DNA of 64,000 bases from Collinsella sp. UBA6357. Its GTDB lineage: Bacteria; Actinomycetota; Coriobacteriia; Coriobacteriales; Coriobacteriaceae. Shown in pieces: positions 51,553-59,135 of this stretch (position 1 is the stretch's first letter; every line of letters starts with the position of its first letter). A model generated the notes under the pieces. The model made no database searches. It saw only the letters and a list, made by a program, of their open reading frames with translations, and was not told the DNA's origin. The stretch is taken from positions 102,949-166,948 of the forward strand of contig DJRP01000032.1 of assembly GCA_002437815.1 (NCBI GenBank), given 5' to 3'. The position numbers were made by a program, and so were the translations under genes.

Positions 51553-52458
51553 TTACTGCTGCTCCAGCGTGTAACCGTAATCGCTGCTGTATTTCTGCAG
51601 GAACTCGACCATCCCGCTGCTTGTTTTGCTGTCGTACAAGATCTTGTCAATCCCGCCGTCGATGAAGTTGATAGTGAAGCTCGTTTCTTTTCCGGCCCCG
51701 CATAGATTGAGCACATCAACATGGCTCCTGACGGTCAGATGCTCAAGGCTCCTATCGCCCGAAAGATCCAGCGTCCCAATTGATCCTTCGTAGCCCTCAA
51801 CATGGAAATTGGTGAACGTCGATATGTTCTTCGCATTAACCGTATCGACGTGATCGCTCAGCGAATCAATGCGGAGCTTCTGCAGCTTGGGGAACCGAGT
51901 TGCATCAAGAGTCGAAACGGAACAGGTGCCGATTTGGAGCTCCTGGATATTGCCGATGCGGTCCAAGCTGAAATTCTCACTGTTGTAATCGTCAAGAGAA
52001 AGTATCCCAATATTATTGAACGAAGCCAACTGAGGAAGTGAATCGAACGATTCGATGCTCCCATAGGTGATCTTGTCCACCTTCTTTTGCGAAATGTTTC
52101 CATCCTCATCGGCATACGTTGCAATTTGCGTATGCAGGTCTTCATCCGTGATGTCATTGATGTTGACGGCGGTCGCTTCTTGCGCCTCCTCTTGGTGACG
52201 CCTTTCCTTTTCCTGTTTACGCGCGGCACGGGCCTCGTCATCAGCCTTTTGCTCACGTTCCTCGGCGCGTTGCTCGGTCTGCTGGTTCGTGTTGGAAATG
52301 CCGCTCATGATGGACGTAACCGCCACGATAGCGATCACCACCACAACGGCAAGCACGATCACTACGCGAGGACCGCCCAGACGGGCCATGATGTCGTTCG
52401 CATCATGGCCATTGGACCCGACACCACCACGCTGAGGTGCGTTTTGATTGATTGCCAT
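51553..52458 (-). CDS. Paralogous membrane protein with degenerate EF-hand and leucine-rich-like outer domain
   Basis: The 301-residue protein shares with its downstream neighbour the juxtamembrane motif (MARLGGPRVVIVLAVVVVIA here, SRLGGPRVLIVGAVVVVIA there), the segment after the helix and the leucine-rich-like outer part (LPQLASFNNIGILSLDDY, FPKLQKLRIDSL, LDLSGDRSLEHLTV). The EF-hand loop reads YADEDGNISQKK (115-126), which lacks the first Asp and the last Glu, so metal binding is probably lost. An acidic/basic helical stretch (~60-95) follows the membrane helix. The start has GGGGAGAGAAGG. Function unknown. Confidence 0.72.
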   Translation of the reverse strand: MAINQNAPQRGGVGSNGHDANDIMARLGGPRVVIVLAVVVVIAIVAVTSIMSGISNTNQQTEQRAEEREQKADDEARAARKQEKERRHQEEAQEATAVNINDITDEDLHTQIATYADEDGNISQKKVDKITYGSIESFDSLPQLASFNNIGILSLDDYNSENFSLDRIGNIQELQIGTCSVSTLDATRFPKLQKLRIDSLSDHVDTVNAKNISTFTNFHVEGYEGSIGTLDLSGDRSLEHLTVRSHVDVLNLCGAGKETSFTINFIDGGIDKILYDSKTSSGMVEFLQKYSSDYGYTLEQQ

Positions 52459-52481
52459 CCTTCTCTCCCCTCTTGTCCCGT

Positions 52482-53588
52482 TTACAGACGATCCTTATTG
52501 AAATACTCCGCATCGCGCCATTCGCCGCGCCAGCGGTAGGCATGGCTGTGATCACGTGACCACATACTCAGATGCCGCAGGATAAAGCGGCTCGTGTCAT
52601 CGGCAAGCGGCTGGATCGGCCCCACACGACGTGCCTCGGCCGCCTGCTCCCAAAACGAGTAGGCCATGAGGTAGAACGTACCGGCGTCCACGTAGTCCCC
52701 CGGATAAGCGGGGTCATCGAACCAACCATGGGTGTCGGGGGTGCCGTTTTGCTCGCACCATTCGGCAGTATTGAGTGCCAGAGTCATCTGAGCCGCGTAG
52801 TCGTCGGAACCCTGAGCCATCATCTCGTGCAGGTTTGCCATGGGCCCCTCGGCGCCGTAAGCGGGAAAATAGAGGTTCCACAGACGCGCCGCCTCGTCCT
52901 CGGTCAGCTCCATCTGCGACGGTCGGTCGCCCAGGCCGTCATCATATTGGACCGCATAGGGGTCTTCGCCCGTCAATGCCCCCTCACCATAGTCGAGCGA
53001 GGACGAGCCGTTGCGGGCACCGCGCCTTGCACGCAACGTCGAACCCAATAGGGAGTAGCCGTTATGATAGCCCTCACGTGTATCAGCAACAAACTGACGG
53101 AAGTTAAATCCGACGCGGGCGTCCGACATCGCACGCCTCGTGGCAGCTGAACCGCGCAGAAAATAAGCAGCCCCGATGATCAGCTGTTTGATGATAAGGG
53201 TCAACAGACCGGCGATGAGCTCCGTGAACATAACGAGGAACCCGATGACACAGACAAGAAAGTGATAGAGCGGGTTAAATCCGGCAAATCCCACCGTAGG
53301 CAAGCCGGTGTTAAGAAAATCGTCGCCGCCGGTACCGAGAAACAGCCGGTACCAGATGGAGAACATCCCCCACAAGATAAAAATACGCAGTGGGAAGAAA
53401 CGGACGATCGTCGGGATAGCGTCGACAACTCGCGAGGCATCGATGTTGAAACGGCGCCTGCCCGCCCCGCCGTTTTTCCAATCTTGCGCCGATTCGGCAT
53501 CCCATGTTTTTTCAGATTGACCACCTCGAAGGCGCTCAAGGCGATCGCTCGCCGAAAGGCCGCTTGAAGTCTCTTTCTCGTTATTCAT
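52482..53588 (-). CDS. Polytopic membrane protein of unknown function in the kinase operon
   Basis: The 368-residue protein has a soluble N terminus with SASDRLERLRGGQSEK (like SAAERLKRLRSERPS in the gene at 50327-51526) and a basic stretch GRRRFNID, about three membrane helices (66-85, 108-130, 130-150) and a ~210-residue soluble C-terminal domain rich in Trp, Tyr and acidic residues (LTEDEAARLWNLYFPAYG, FYLMAYSFWEQAAEARR). I recognise no family. The C-terminal part is probably cytoplasmic and helical. The gene lies 20 bp after the 204-residue gene. Confidence 0.68.
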   Translation of the reverse strand: MNNEKETSSGLSASDRLERLRGGQSEKTWDAESAQDWKNGGAGRRRFNIDASRVVDAIPTIVRFFPLRIFILWGMFSIWYRLFLGTGGDDFLNTGLPTVGFAGFNPLYHFLVCVIGFLVMFTELIAGLLTLIIKQLIIGAAYFLRGSAATRRAMSDARVGFNFRQFVADTREGYHNGYSLLGSTLRARRGARNGSSSLDYGEGALTGEDPYAVQYDDGLGDRPSQMELTEDEAARLWNLYFPAYGAEGPMANLHEMMAQGSDDYAAQMTLALNTAEWCEQNGTPDTHGWFDDPAYPGDYVDAGTFYLMAYSFWEQAAEARRVGPIQPLADDTSRFILRHLSMWSRDHSHAYRWRGEWRDAEYFNKDRL

Positions 53589-53608
53589 AGCCTTTATCCT
53601 CTGTGTAT

Positions 53609-54223
53609 TTAGAAATGGTAGTGCATGGCGCCAAAACGCTCGAGTGAATGACCAAATTCCCTGGTAAGAGCTTTAATCGTATGAGTTTCACGCCTATGCG
53701 TCAGAGGATCACGGCGCGAAAAGACAAACGTGGGAAATGCTCCCCATGCCGTCTGCTGGAACCCGGACATAGCATTGGCGGGAATAACAATCGGAGGGTT
53801 TGAATTGCCCGGAGCTAATAATCTTCCGGCAACGGCCTTGCTATTGCCCAAACCAGGAACAAGCGCTTTGATCACCGGATGGTCGTCCAGCGTCGACCCC
53901 TCGCGCTTTGCCACGATCTCGATGCGGTTTTCATACAGTCTGATCGAGCACGGACGACCATCGTAGGTTCCGAGCCCTTGATCTATCACCGTTCCATACG
54001 TTGCGTCTCGACGCGCCATGCTTTCCGCAAGGCGACGTTGGGCACGTTGAGCCTCAAGACTTTGAGCGACCGACTGACGGTCCCCCATCACCGTGCGCTC
54101 GAATTCATGAATTTGACCACCACCTTGCTGCGAAAGACGCGCTTGTCGGCCTCCATCATCGCGACGACCACTACCTGTGGCTCCAAATAAGTTTCCCAAG
54201 TTCATCTTAGGCATACTGCTCAT
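53609..54223 (-). CDS. Small protein sharing the C-terminal domain of the neighbouring kinase
   Basis: A 204-residue soluble protein. Residues 1-75 are Gly/Gln/Arg-rich and partly helical. Residues 86-204 form a domain that also ends the adjacent Ser/Thr kinase: shared landmarks are YDGRPC, a Y-N-I-IV strand (YENRIEIV), IPANA, a P-x-FxF strand, HTI and the final FGAMHYHF. The domain is not one I can name. The start is uncertain because no good ribosome site precedes 54223; Met4 or Met7 could serve. Its place right after the kinase suggests a regulator or substrate that mimics the kinase tail. Confidence 0.72.
   Translation of the reverse strand: MSSMPKMNLGNLFGATGSGRRDDGGRQARLSQQGGGQIHEFERTVMGDRQSVAQSLEAQRAQRRLAESMARRDATYGTVIDQGLGTYDGRPCSIRLYENRIEIVAKREGSTLDDHPVIKALVPGLGNSKAVAGRLLAPGNSNPPIVIPANAMSGFQQTAWGAFPTFVFSRRDPLTHRRETHTIKALTREFGHSLERFGAMHYHF
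53612..53968 (-). other. Domain shared with the kinase C terminus, copy in the small protein
   Basis: Residues 86-204 of the 204-residue protein. Landmarks in order: YDGR, C, Y-N-I-IV, PAN, FxF, HTI, LE-FG, HYHF. The matching copy is at 54266-54664. Confidence 0.7.
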
Positions 54224-54262
54224 CCAAACACTCGACTTAACAATGAATCGTTTTGCTCGCAG

Positions 54263-57200
54263 CTAGAAGAATCGGTTTTCCTCATCGGTGTAGTGGTAAT
54301 GGGTATCTCCAAACTCTTCCAAATCTTTATCGAAATCAGGAGAAATGACCGTGATCGTATGGTAGATACGCCCACCGAGTTCTCGATTTTTTCGATCGAA
54401 CGTAAATTCGGGATAGCGGCTGTATTCAGACTTTCGCGCAAAGTTAGTAAGCGCATTAGCGGGAATATTGATCGCATTTTGCGCAAACGGCTTTTCAAAG
54501 GCCTTGTCAAGGTTGCGAGAGTTTCGCATCTTTACATCATTGACAAATCGATCGAAATCGCGCGAGCCGACATACATCGAGGTGGGAACGATCTTGATGT
54601 AATTCGCATAGATATCGACACGACACATGCGTCCATCGTAAGAGCAATACCCAGATGTATCGGGGCCCTTCTTCTTTTTCTGCTTGGAACTAGACGACGA
54701 GGAACTTGTACGTGAGGAACCTGGACGCGCCTGGCTATTCTGGGCTACCGAAGAAGCGCCGGTTTGGGTATTCCACGCCGTCGACGAATTAACAGTCGCG
54801 CTATTATCGCCGGAAACGCTCTGACTATTCGAGGCATAGCCAACATTTTGTGACGACCCACCTTGCTGCCCAGCAATCGCCGACAACAGCCTCGAGTCGC
54901 TTCCTCTTTCCATATCGCGGAAAAACCCAAAGGCGACCACGCTGATTACGAAGGCAAGCAGGAGGAAGATGAAGCCAACGATGCTTAGGAAATTAGCCAG
55001 CGAAACGACGCCGGAAAGAATGAATTCAATGGCAATGGGAACTATCCACATATAAAGCCATGAACGCAAAGCCTTTGCGCTGCCAGGATGTGCATCTTCG
55101 CCAAATATCGTCAACACGAGCATCGCGCCGAAGCACACCGCAAAGAACACGTCGAGCTTCACGAAGATGTCTCCGTCAATAAATGTCGGTCCCATGAAAC
55201 CAAACGCACTGGTGACAAGCGCGGCAATAAGAACCAATCGTCCAGCAAGACGACCAAAGCGGTCCATGACCTCAGGATCGGCATAAAAAGTCAGCGGCTG
55301 ACTTCCGGTAGAGAAGAGCAGCTTACACCCATCGGTCAAAGGCACATTCTCCGATTTTGCACTCAACGTCTTAGTGATGCTGTCGGTGCGTTCATCGAAC
55401 TCCACCAACCTAACCAGATACTTCTCCAATGTAGAGGCATTCGAGTCCAAATCGCTCTTGAGCGCCGTGACACGATCGACAGCCGAAAAGGACCGAAGGA
55501 GGTTAAGCGCGAGGAAGCCAAAGCAACCGATAAAGGCTATGGCCAAGAAAATGATCGCCAAAGGACCAAAAGCCCCGAGCGAGACAATCAGCTGTCCGAA
55601 AGCATTTTGAGCGCACATGAGGACAACCAGATAGAGGAGCACAATGAGCACAGTGTACATCAGAACGCCATGCTGCTCTTTTTTCACAGCAGCCATTCGA
55701 GCATCGCTATCGACAATACCCTCTACAACGCCATAATCGCGCGTATCTCGCTCAATGGCGGCCTTTAATTCACCGTCAGCAACTCCTCTGGCATCCTCCA
55801 AAAACTGAGAATATGCAGCCGAGGGCAGATGCTCACTGTCGGCTAGAAATTTAATTCCTCGAGAAGCCAGGAACTCATCAGTTGTGCCAGCACTCGAAAG
55901 CCAGTTAACGTACCCTCGCGGCACAACGTCATTGCCGACTTGAGCACAGAACAGCGAGTCGAGCGTAGCGGGACGCGTTCCAAAACGACTGTCATTCTGC
56001 CATCCGTATACATAGGGAACCGGTGTCGCTTCCATATCTCCACGCAGCTTAATTCCCTCAAGGCGCGCATTGCTGCCCAACTCGATGAGCGTTGACACCG
56101 ACGCGCCGCTCGCCGGCTTTAACCCACGAAGCGCGATAATGGCCGCCTCACCCGTCGATCCCTGCAACGCTTCGTATAGATCCGTATTGCCAGCAAGCCA
56201 AATCCAGGCAGCATAGCCGCCAAACCTGCGATAGAACGAGCGCACCACATCATGATTGTCGGCAACCTTATCAATAAAATCCAAGACTGTATCGGAATCG
56301 ACAGAGCCATCGCGAGTTGCACCACTGCGAGCAGAGATAATTGAAGACATCTCAACGTCTCCGGCAAAACAAAGCAAAAACTCATCGAACAGACGGGGCG
56401 AAGCGCACATGTCGAAGAAAGAAGACGGCTGCTGCAAAAGCGATTTGAGCGCATTCTGCGCTACGGCATGCTTACGGTCGTTCGGAGTCAACAGCCCCTT
56501 AAATAGGCATGCCGCAAAATGAGGGTCGCTTGATTGGCGTGCGAGAAGTTCAAGATCGTGGATGTCTGACGCTAGGCGCGCCCTCTCGCTGTCGGGGTTC
56601 TTTTCACATGACAAAATCCTAGAAATGAAGCCTGAAGGCAACACACCAGAGGAACTTGTTCCATCAAGACCGGACAGCAGCGCATAACGGTCGATCTTGT
56701 CGACGCCCATGTCCGTGATACGAGCCGGCAAAGATTCAGCCGCACTGGTCAATGAGACGTCCTCACCGCGCCAAGACATAATCTTGCCGTCCGACATCTC
56801 ATAGATCACACAGGCAATGGCCAAGTCGGGGTTCGTAGCCGTCTGGATGTCCTCTTCCACCAACTGGTGGATCTTGGTCTGCAGGTCGTTTTCACCCCAA
56901 TCGCCCATGAGGTTCTCAAGCTGCTTCTGGCTCATGCGAAGCTTTGCCTCGTCCCAGTTGGAAGCGAGCGCACGGGCAAGCAGCACGGGGTCGCTATAGG
57001 ACTTACCAGCGAACTCGTAGGGTTTGCGAGCGCTGCCGGCATCCATGGTGGGAAGCTTGCGATAGAAGTGGTCGGAATCGGCGATCCAATCCTTGACCTC
57101 TTCATAGCCAAAGCGCTCGCCCGAGAGTTCGAACGTCAAACCCTGGAGCAGGTTGCCGAGCGTCGCATCATCGGGATGGTTAAAGTCAGCGGGCTCGCCA

Positions 57201-58369
57201 GTCTCCAGGCGATCGAAAAGCGTGCCATCGTCCATAAATTCCTGCAGCGGGTGCACGTTGCCCTCGTAAAGCGTCCAGATGGTGTAGCCAAACGAGTACC
57301 AATCGTTGCGGGGGTCGACCATACCGCCGCGTCCGGGCGTATAGCCGTCAGAGCGGGTCATGGTGTTGGTCTGGCGGTTATCGAAACCGGCAAGCGAACG
57401 AGCCGAACCGTAATCTCCGAGCACGATTTGTTTGTCATAGAGATAGACGTTTTGCGGCTTGATGTCACGATGGACGATGCCGAGCTCGGTGTGAAGCAGC
57501 TCGATCGCCTGACTGAGCTCTGGGATCACACGGCTCTTGACCATGTGCGTACTGCGGGGGCGATCGGAAAGACACGTTGCCAACGGTGTGATGGAGACAT
57601 CCCAGAGTTGGGGCGCAGCAGCCCCCAACTCGGTCGCGCTCAGGCCCTGGTGCAGATAGGCAAAGATGGGCAGCAAATGAGTCTGCGCCACGGGGCGATT
57701 ATTGAGCCCCATGACGGCGCTCACGACTTTCTGGTATGCAACACGTTCCGAACCAACGAGGGGTTTGAAAATCTTAGCGACACACGCCAAGCCGTCGTCG
57801 ACGCGCTCCGCGGCGACGATAGTCGACTGACCGCCGTGTCCGATAACCTGGCCCAGGTGGACGATAAACTCCCGTCTGTTACCAGCGAAGATGGTCACGT
57901 CTTCCGGCACAAAGGGAGACGCGGACGAGGCGGCAGTATCGCCGCCCCCGCGGACGACCGTCACGGTCTCACCGTTAGGGCTGGCTTCCGGAACACGCGA
58001 TACCGTAACCGTTTGGCTCTCACTATCGGCACCGCGCGGGTCCGTCACGGTTTGCCCACTTGCAGGAGCGGCATTGCGGGAAACCGTCACGGTCTCTCCC
58101 GTTGCCGGGACGGCTGCCGACCGGGAAACCGTCACCGTATCCCCCACAGCGGGAGCATTGTCACGCCGAACCATTACCGTCTCGCCGCTTGCGGGCGCCT
58201 CGTCGCGGCGCACCGTCACGGTCTGACCGCCCGTGGGCACCGCTTCGCGACGCACCGCGACCGTCTCGCCCGTTGCCGGGGCAGCGCCCGCACGCTGTAC
58301 GGTAACCGTCTCCCCGTTATTGTTACCGGCGGCACCGTCGCGGCGCACCGTAATCGTCTCATCTGCCAT
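54263..58369 (-). CDS. Large membrane Ser/Thr protein kinase with TVTV repeats
   Basis: A 1368-residue Hanks-type kinase. Residues 4-140 hold ten repeats around ETVTVRR. The kinase domain (~165-430) is intact: IGHGGQSTIV loop, Lys199 in CVAKIFK, HRDIKPQN (300-307), DYG (319-321) and DGYTPGRGGM in the activation segment. A long helical middle (430-900) of unknown fold follows, then two blocks of membrane helices (first at VLMYTVLIVLLYLVVLMCA, last at IVGFIFLLLAFVISVVAF), a Ser-rich linker and a C-terminal domain (1236-1368) shared with the next gene. The ATG at 58369 is 2 bp past the PP2C stop. The kinase, the phosphatase and the FHA protein probably form one signalling circuit. Confidence 0.88.
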   Translation of the reverse strand: MADETITVRRDGAAGNNNGETVTVQRAGAAPATGETVAVRREAVPTGGQTVTVRRDEAPASGETVMVRRDNAPAVGDTVTVSRSAAVPATGETVTVSRNAAPASGQTVTDPRGADSESQTVTVSRVPEASPNGETVTVVRGGGDTAASSASPFVPEDVTIFAGNRREFIVHLGQVIGHGGQSTIVAAERVDDGLACVAKIFKPLVGSERVAYQKVVSAVMGLNNRPVAQTHLLPIFAYLHQGLSATELGAAAPQLWDVSITPLATCLSDRPRSTHMVKSRVIPELSQAIELLHTELGIVHRDIKPQNVYLYDKQIVLGDYGSARSLAGFDNRQTNTMTRSDGYTPGRGGMVDPRNDWYSFGYTIWTLYEGNVHPLQEFMDDGTLFDRLETGEPADFNHPDDATLGNLLQGLTFELSGERFGYEEVKDWIADSDHFYRKLPTMDAGSARKPYEFAGKSYSDPVLLARALASNWDEAKLRMSQKQLENLMGDWGENDLQTKIHQLVEEDIQTATNPDLAIACVIYEMSDGKIMSWRGEDVSLTSAAESLPARITDMGVDKIDRYALLSGLDGTSSSGVLPSGFISRILSCEKNPDSERARLASDIHDLELLARQSSDPHFAACLFKGLLTPNDRKHAVAQNALKSLLQQPSSFFDMCASPRLFDEFLLCFAGDVEMSSIISARSGATRDGSVDSDTVLDFIDKVADNHDVVRSFYRRFGGYAAWIWLAGNTDLYEALQGSTGEAAIIALRGLKPASGASVSTLIELGSNARLEGIKLRGDMEATPVPYVYGWQNDSRFGTRPATLDSLFCAQVGNDVVPRGYVNWLSSAGTTDEFLASRGIKFLADSEHLPSAAYSQFLEDARGVADGELKAAIERDTRDYGVVEGIVDSDARMAAVKKEQHGVLMYTVLIVLLYLVVLMCAQNAFGQLIVSLGAFGPLAIIFLAIAFIGCFGFLALNLLRSFSAVDRVTALKSDLDSNASTLEKYLVRLVEFDERTDSITKTLSAKSENVPLTDGCKLLFSTGSQPLTFYADPEVMDRFGRLAGRLVLIAALVTSAFGFMGPTFIDGDIFVKLDVFFAVCFGAMLVLTIFGEDAHPGSAKALRSWLYMWIVPIAIEFILSGVVSLANFLSIVGFIFLLLAFVISVVAFGFFRDMERGSDSRLLSAIAGQQGGSSQNVGYASNSQSVSGDNSATVNSSTAWNTQTGASSVAQNSQARPGSSRTSSSSSSSKQKKKKGPDTSGYCSYDGRMCRVDIYANYIKIVPTSMYVGSRDFDRFVNDVKMRNSRNLDKAFEKPFAQNAINIPANALTNFARKSEYSRYPEFTFDRKNRELGGRIYHTITVISPDFDKDLEEFGDTHYHYTDEENRFF
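54266..54664 (-). other. Domain shared with the small protein, copy in the kinase
   Basis: Residues 1236-1368 of the kinase: YDGRMC, YANYIKIV, IPANALTNF, YPEFTFDR, YHTITV, FGDTHYHY, then a short acidic tail. It pairs with the copy at 53612-53968. Confidence 0.7.
57950..58360 (-). repeat. Ten-fold [EQD]TVTV[RSQ]R coding repeat
   Basis: Ten units spaced mostly 14-16 codons, each (E/Q/D)TVTV followed by RR, SR or QR, separated by Ala/Pro/Gly-rich linkers such as APASG. The DNA repeats too (accgtcacggtctc-like units). The threonines followed by basic residues look like phosphorylation sites. Confidence 0.85.
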
Positions 58370-58371
58370 AG

Positions 58372-59133
58372 CTACTCCCCTACCTCGATCACGACTAGCG
58401 TCGCGTCGTCCGTCGATCCATTTACGCGCGCCTCGGCATACAGCTCCTCGCAAAGCTGGGCACACGTCGCATCGCCCGCGAGCATCTGCTGCAGGCGCGT
58501 CTGGGCAATCTGTCCGTCAATGCCGTCGGAGCAAATCAGGTACCGGTCGCCCGGCAGCATCATGATCGTGTTGACCTCAAGGTTCCGACCACCCTGGTTA
58601 AGACCGATTGCCAACTCGATGCAATGCGAGACTTCGGTATCGGAATACTCGGCACCCACGCCGCCCACACGGCGTTCGGGCGTATGGTCGCAGGTGAGAA
58701 CGGCAAGCACCCCGCCGCGCAGGCGATACACGCGCGAATCGCCCGCATTGAAAACAGCAGCGCGTCCGTCACTGGCCACCACCAGGCCCGCAACCGTCGA
58801 TGCGGCGACGGGCAGGCCGTAGCGCGCCGCGAAAGACTCGACATCCCCTTCGGCCCGCTCGCCCGCCACGAGCAAACGGTCTTGAAGTGTGCTGACGGTA
58901 TCAAATTCAAAGACCTGAACGGTCTGGGCAAATGCCTGGGCGGCGAGTGTCGCGGTGGCGGCGCCCTGCCCGCCCTCGCTCACACCATCGAAAATCGCCA
59001 GGCAACCCGCCTCTAGCGAACGGTCGCCCACCAGCCCGTAGCAAAGCACATTGTCGTTGAACAACAGCCGATCTTCGTTAACGGGATGGTTGGTTCCCGC
59101 CTGGGTCTTGGCTGCCGCAATAAACTTAGCCAT
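58372..59133 (-). CDS. PP2C-family Ser/Thr protein phosphatase
   Basis: The 253-residue protein has the PP2C metal and active-site motifs in order: NHPVNEDRLLF, LAIFDGVSEGG, VVASDGRAAVFNAGDSRVYRL, DRYLICSDGIDGQI and STDDATLVVIEV. It would remove phosphates placed by the kinase encoded directly downstream. The ATG at 59133 has GGGAGG upstream and lies 2 bp past the AAA+ gene stop. The open frame extends upstream but without similarity. Confidence 0.92.
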   Translation of the reverse strand: MAKFIAAAKTQAGTNHPVNEDRLLFNDNVLCYGLVGDRSLEAGCLAIFDGVSEGGQGAATATLAAQAFAQTVQVFEFDTVSTLQDRLLVAGERAEGDVESFAARYGLPVAASTVAGLVVASDGRAAVFNAGDSRVYRLRGGVLAVLTCDHTPERRVGGVGAEYSDTEVSHCIELAIGLNQGGRNLEVNTIMMLPGDRYLICSDGIDGQIAQTRLQQMLAGDATCAQLCEELYAEARVNGSTDDATLVVIEVGE

Positions 59134-59135
59134 TG

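Noticed and set aside
54478..54487. TTTGCGCAAA, a near match to the regulon palindrome
   Set aside because: It lies inside the kinase coding sequence, lacks the outer G/C pair and has no -10 at 20 bp.
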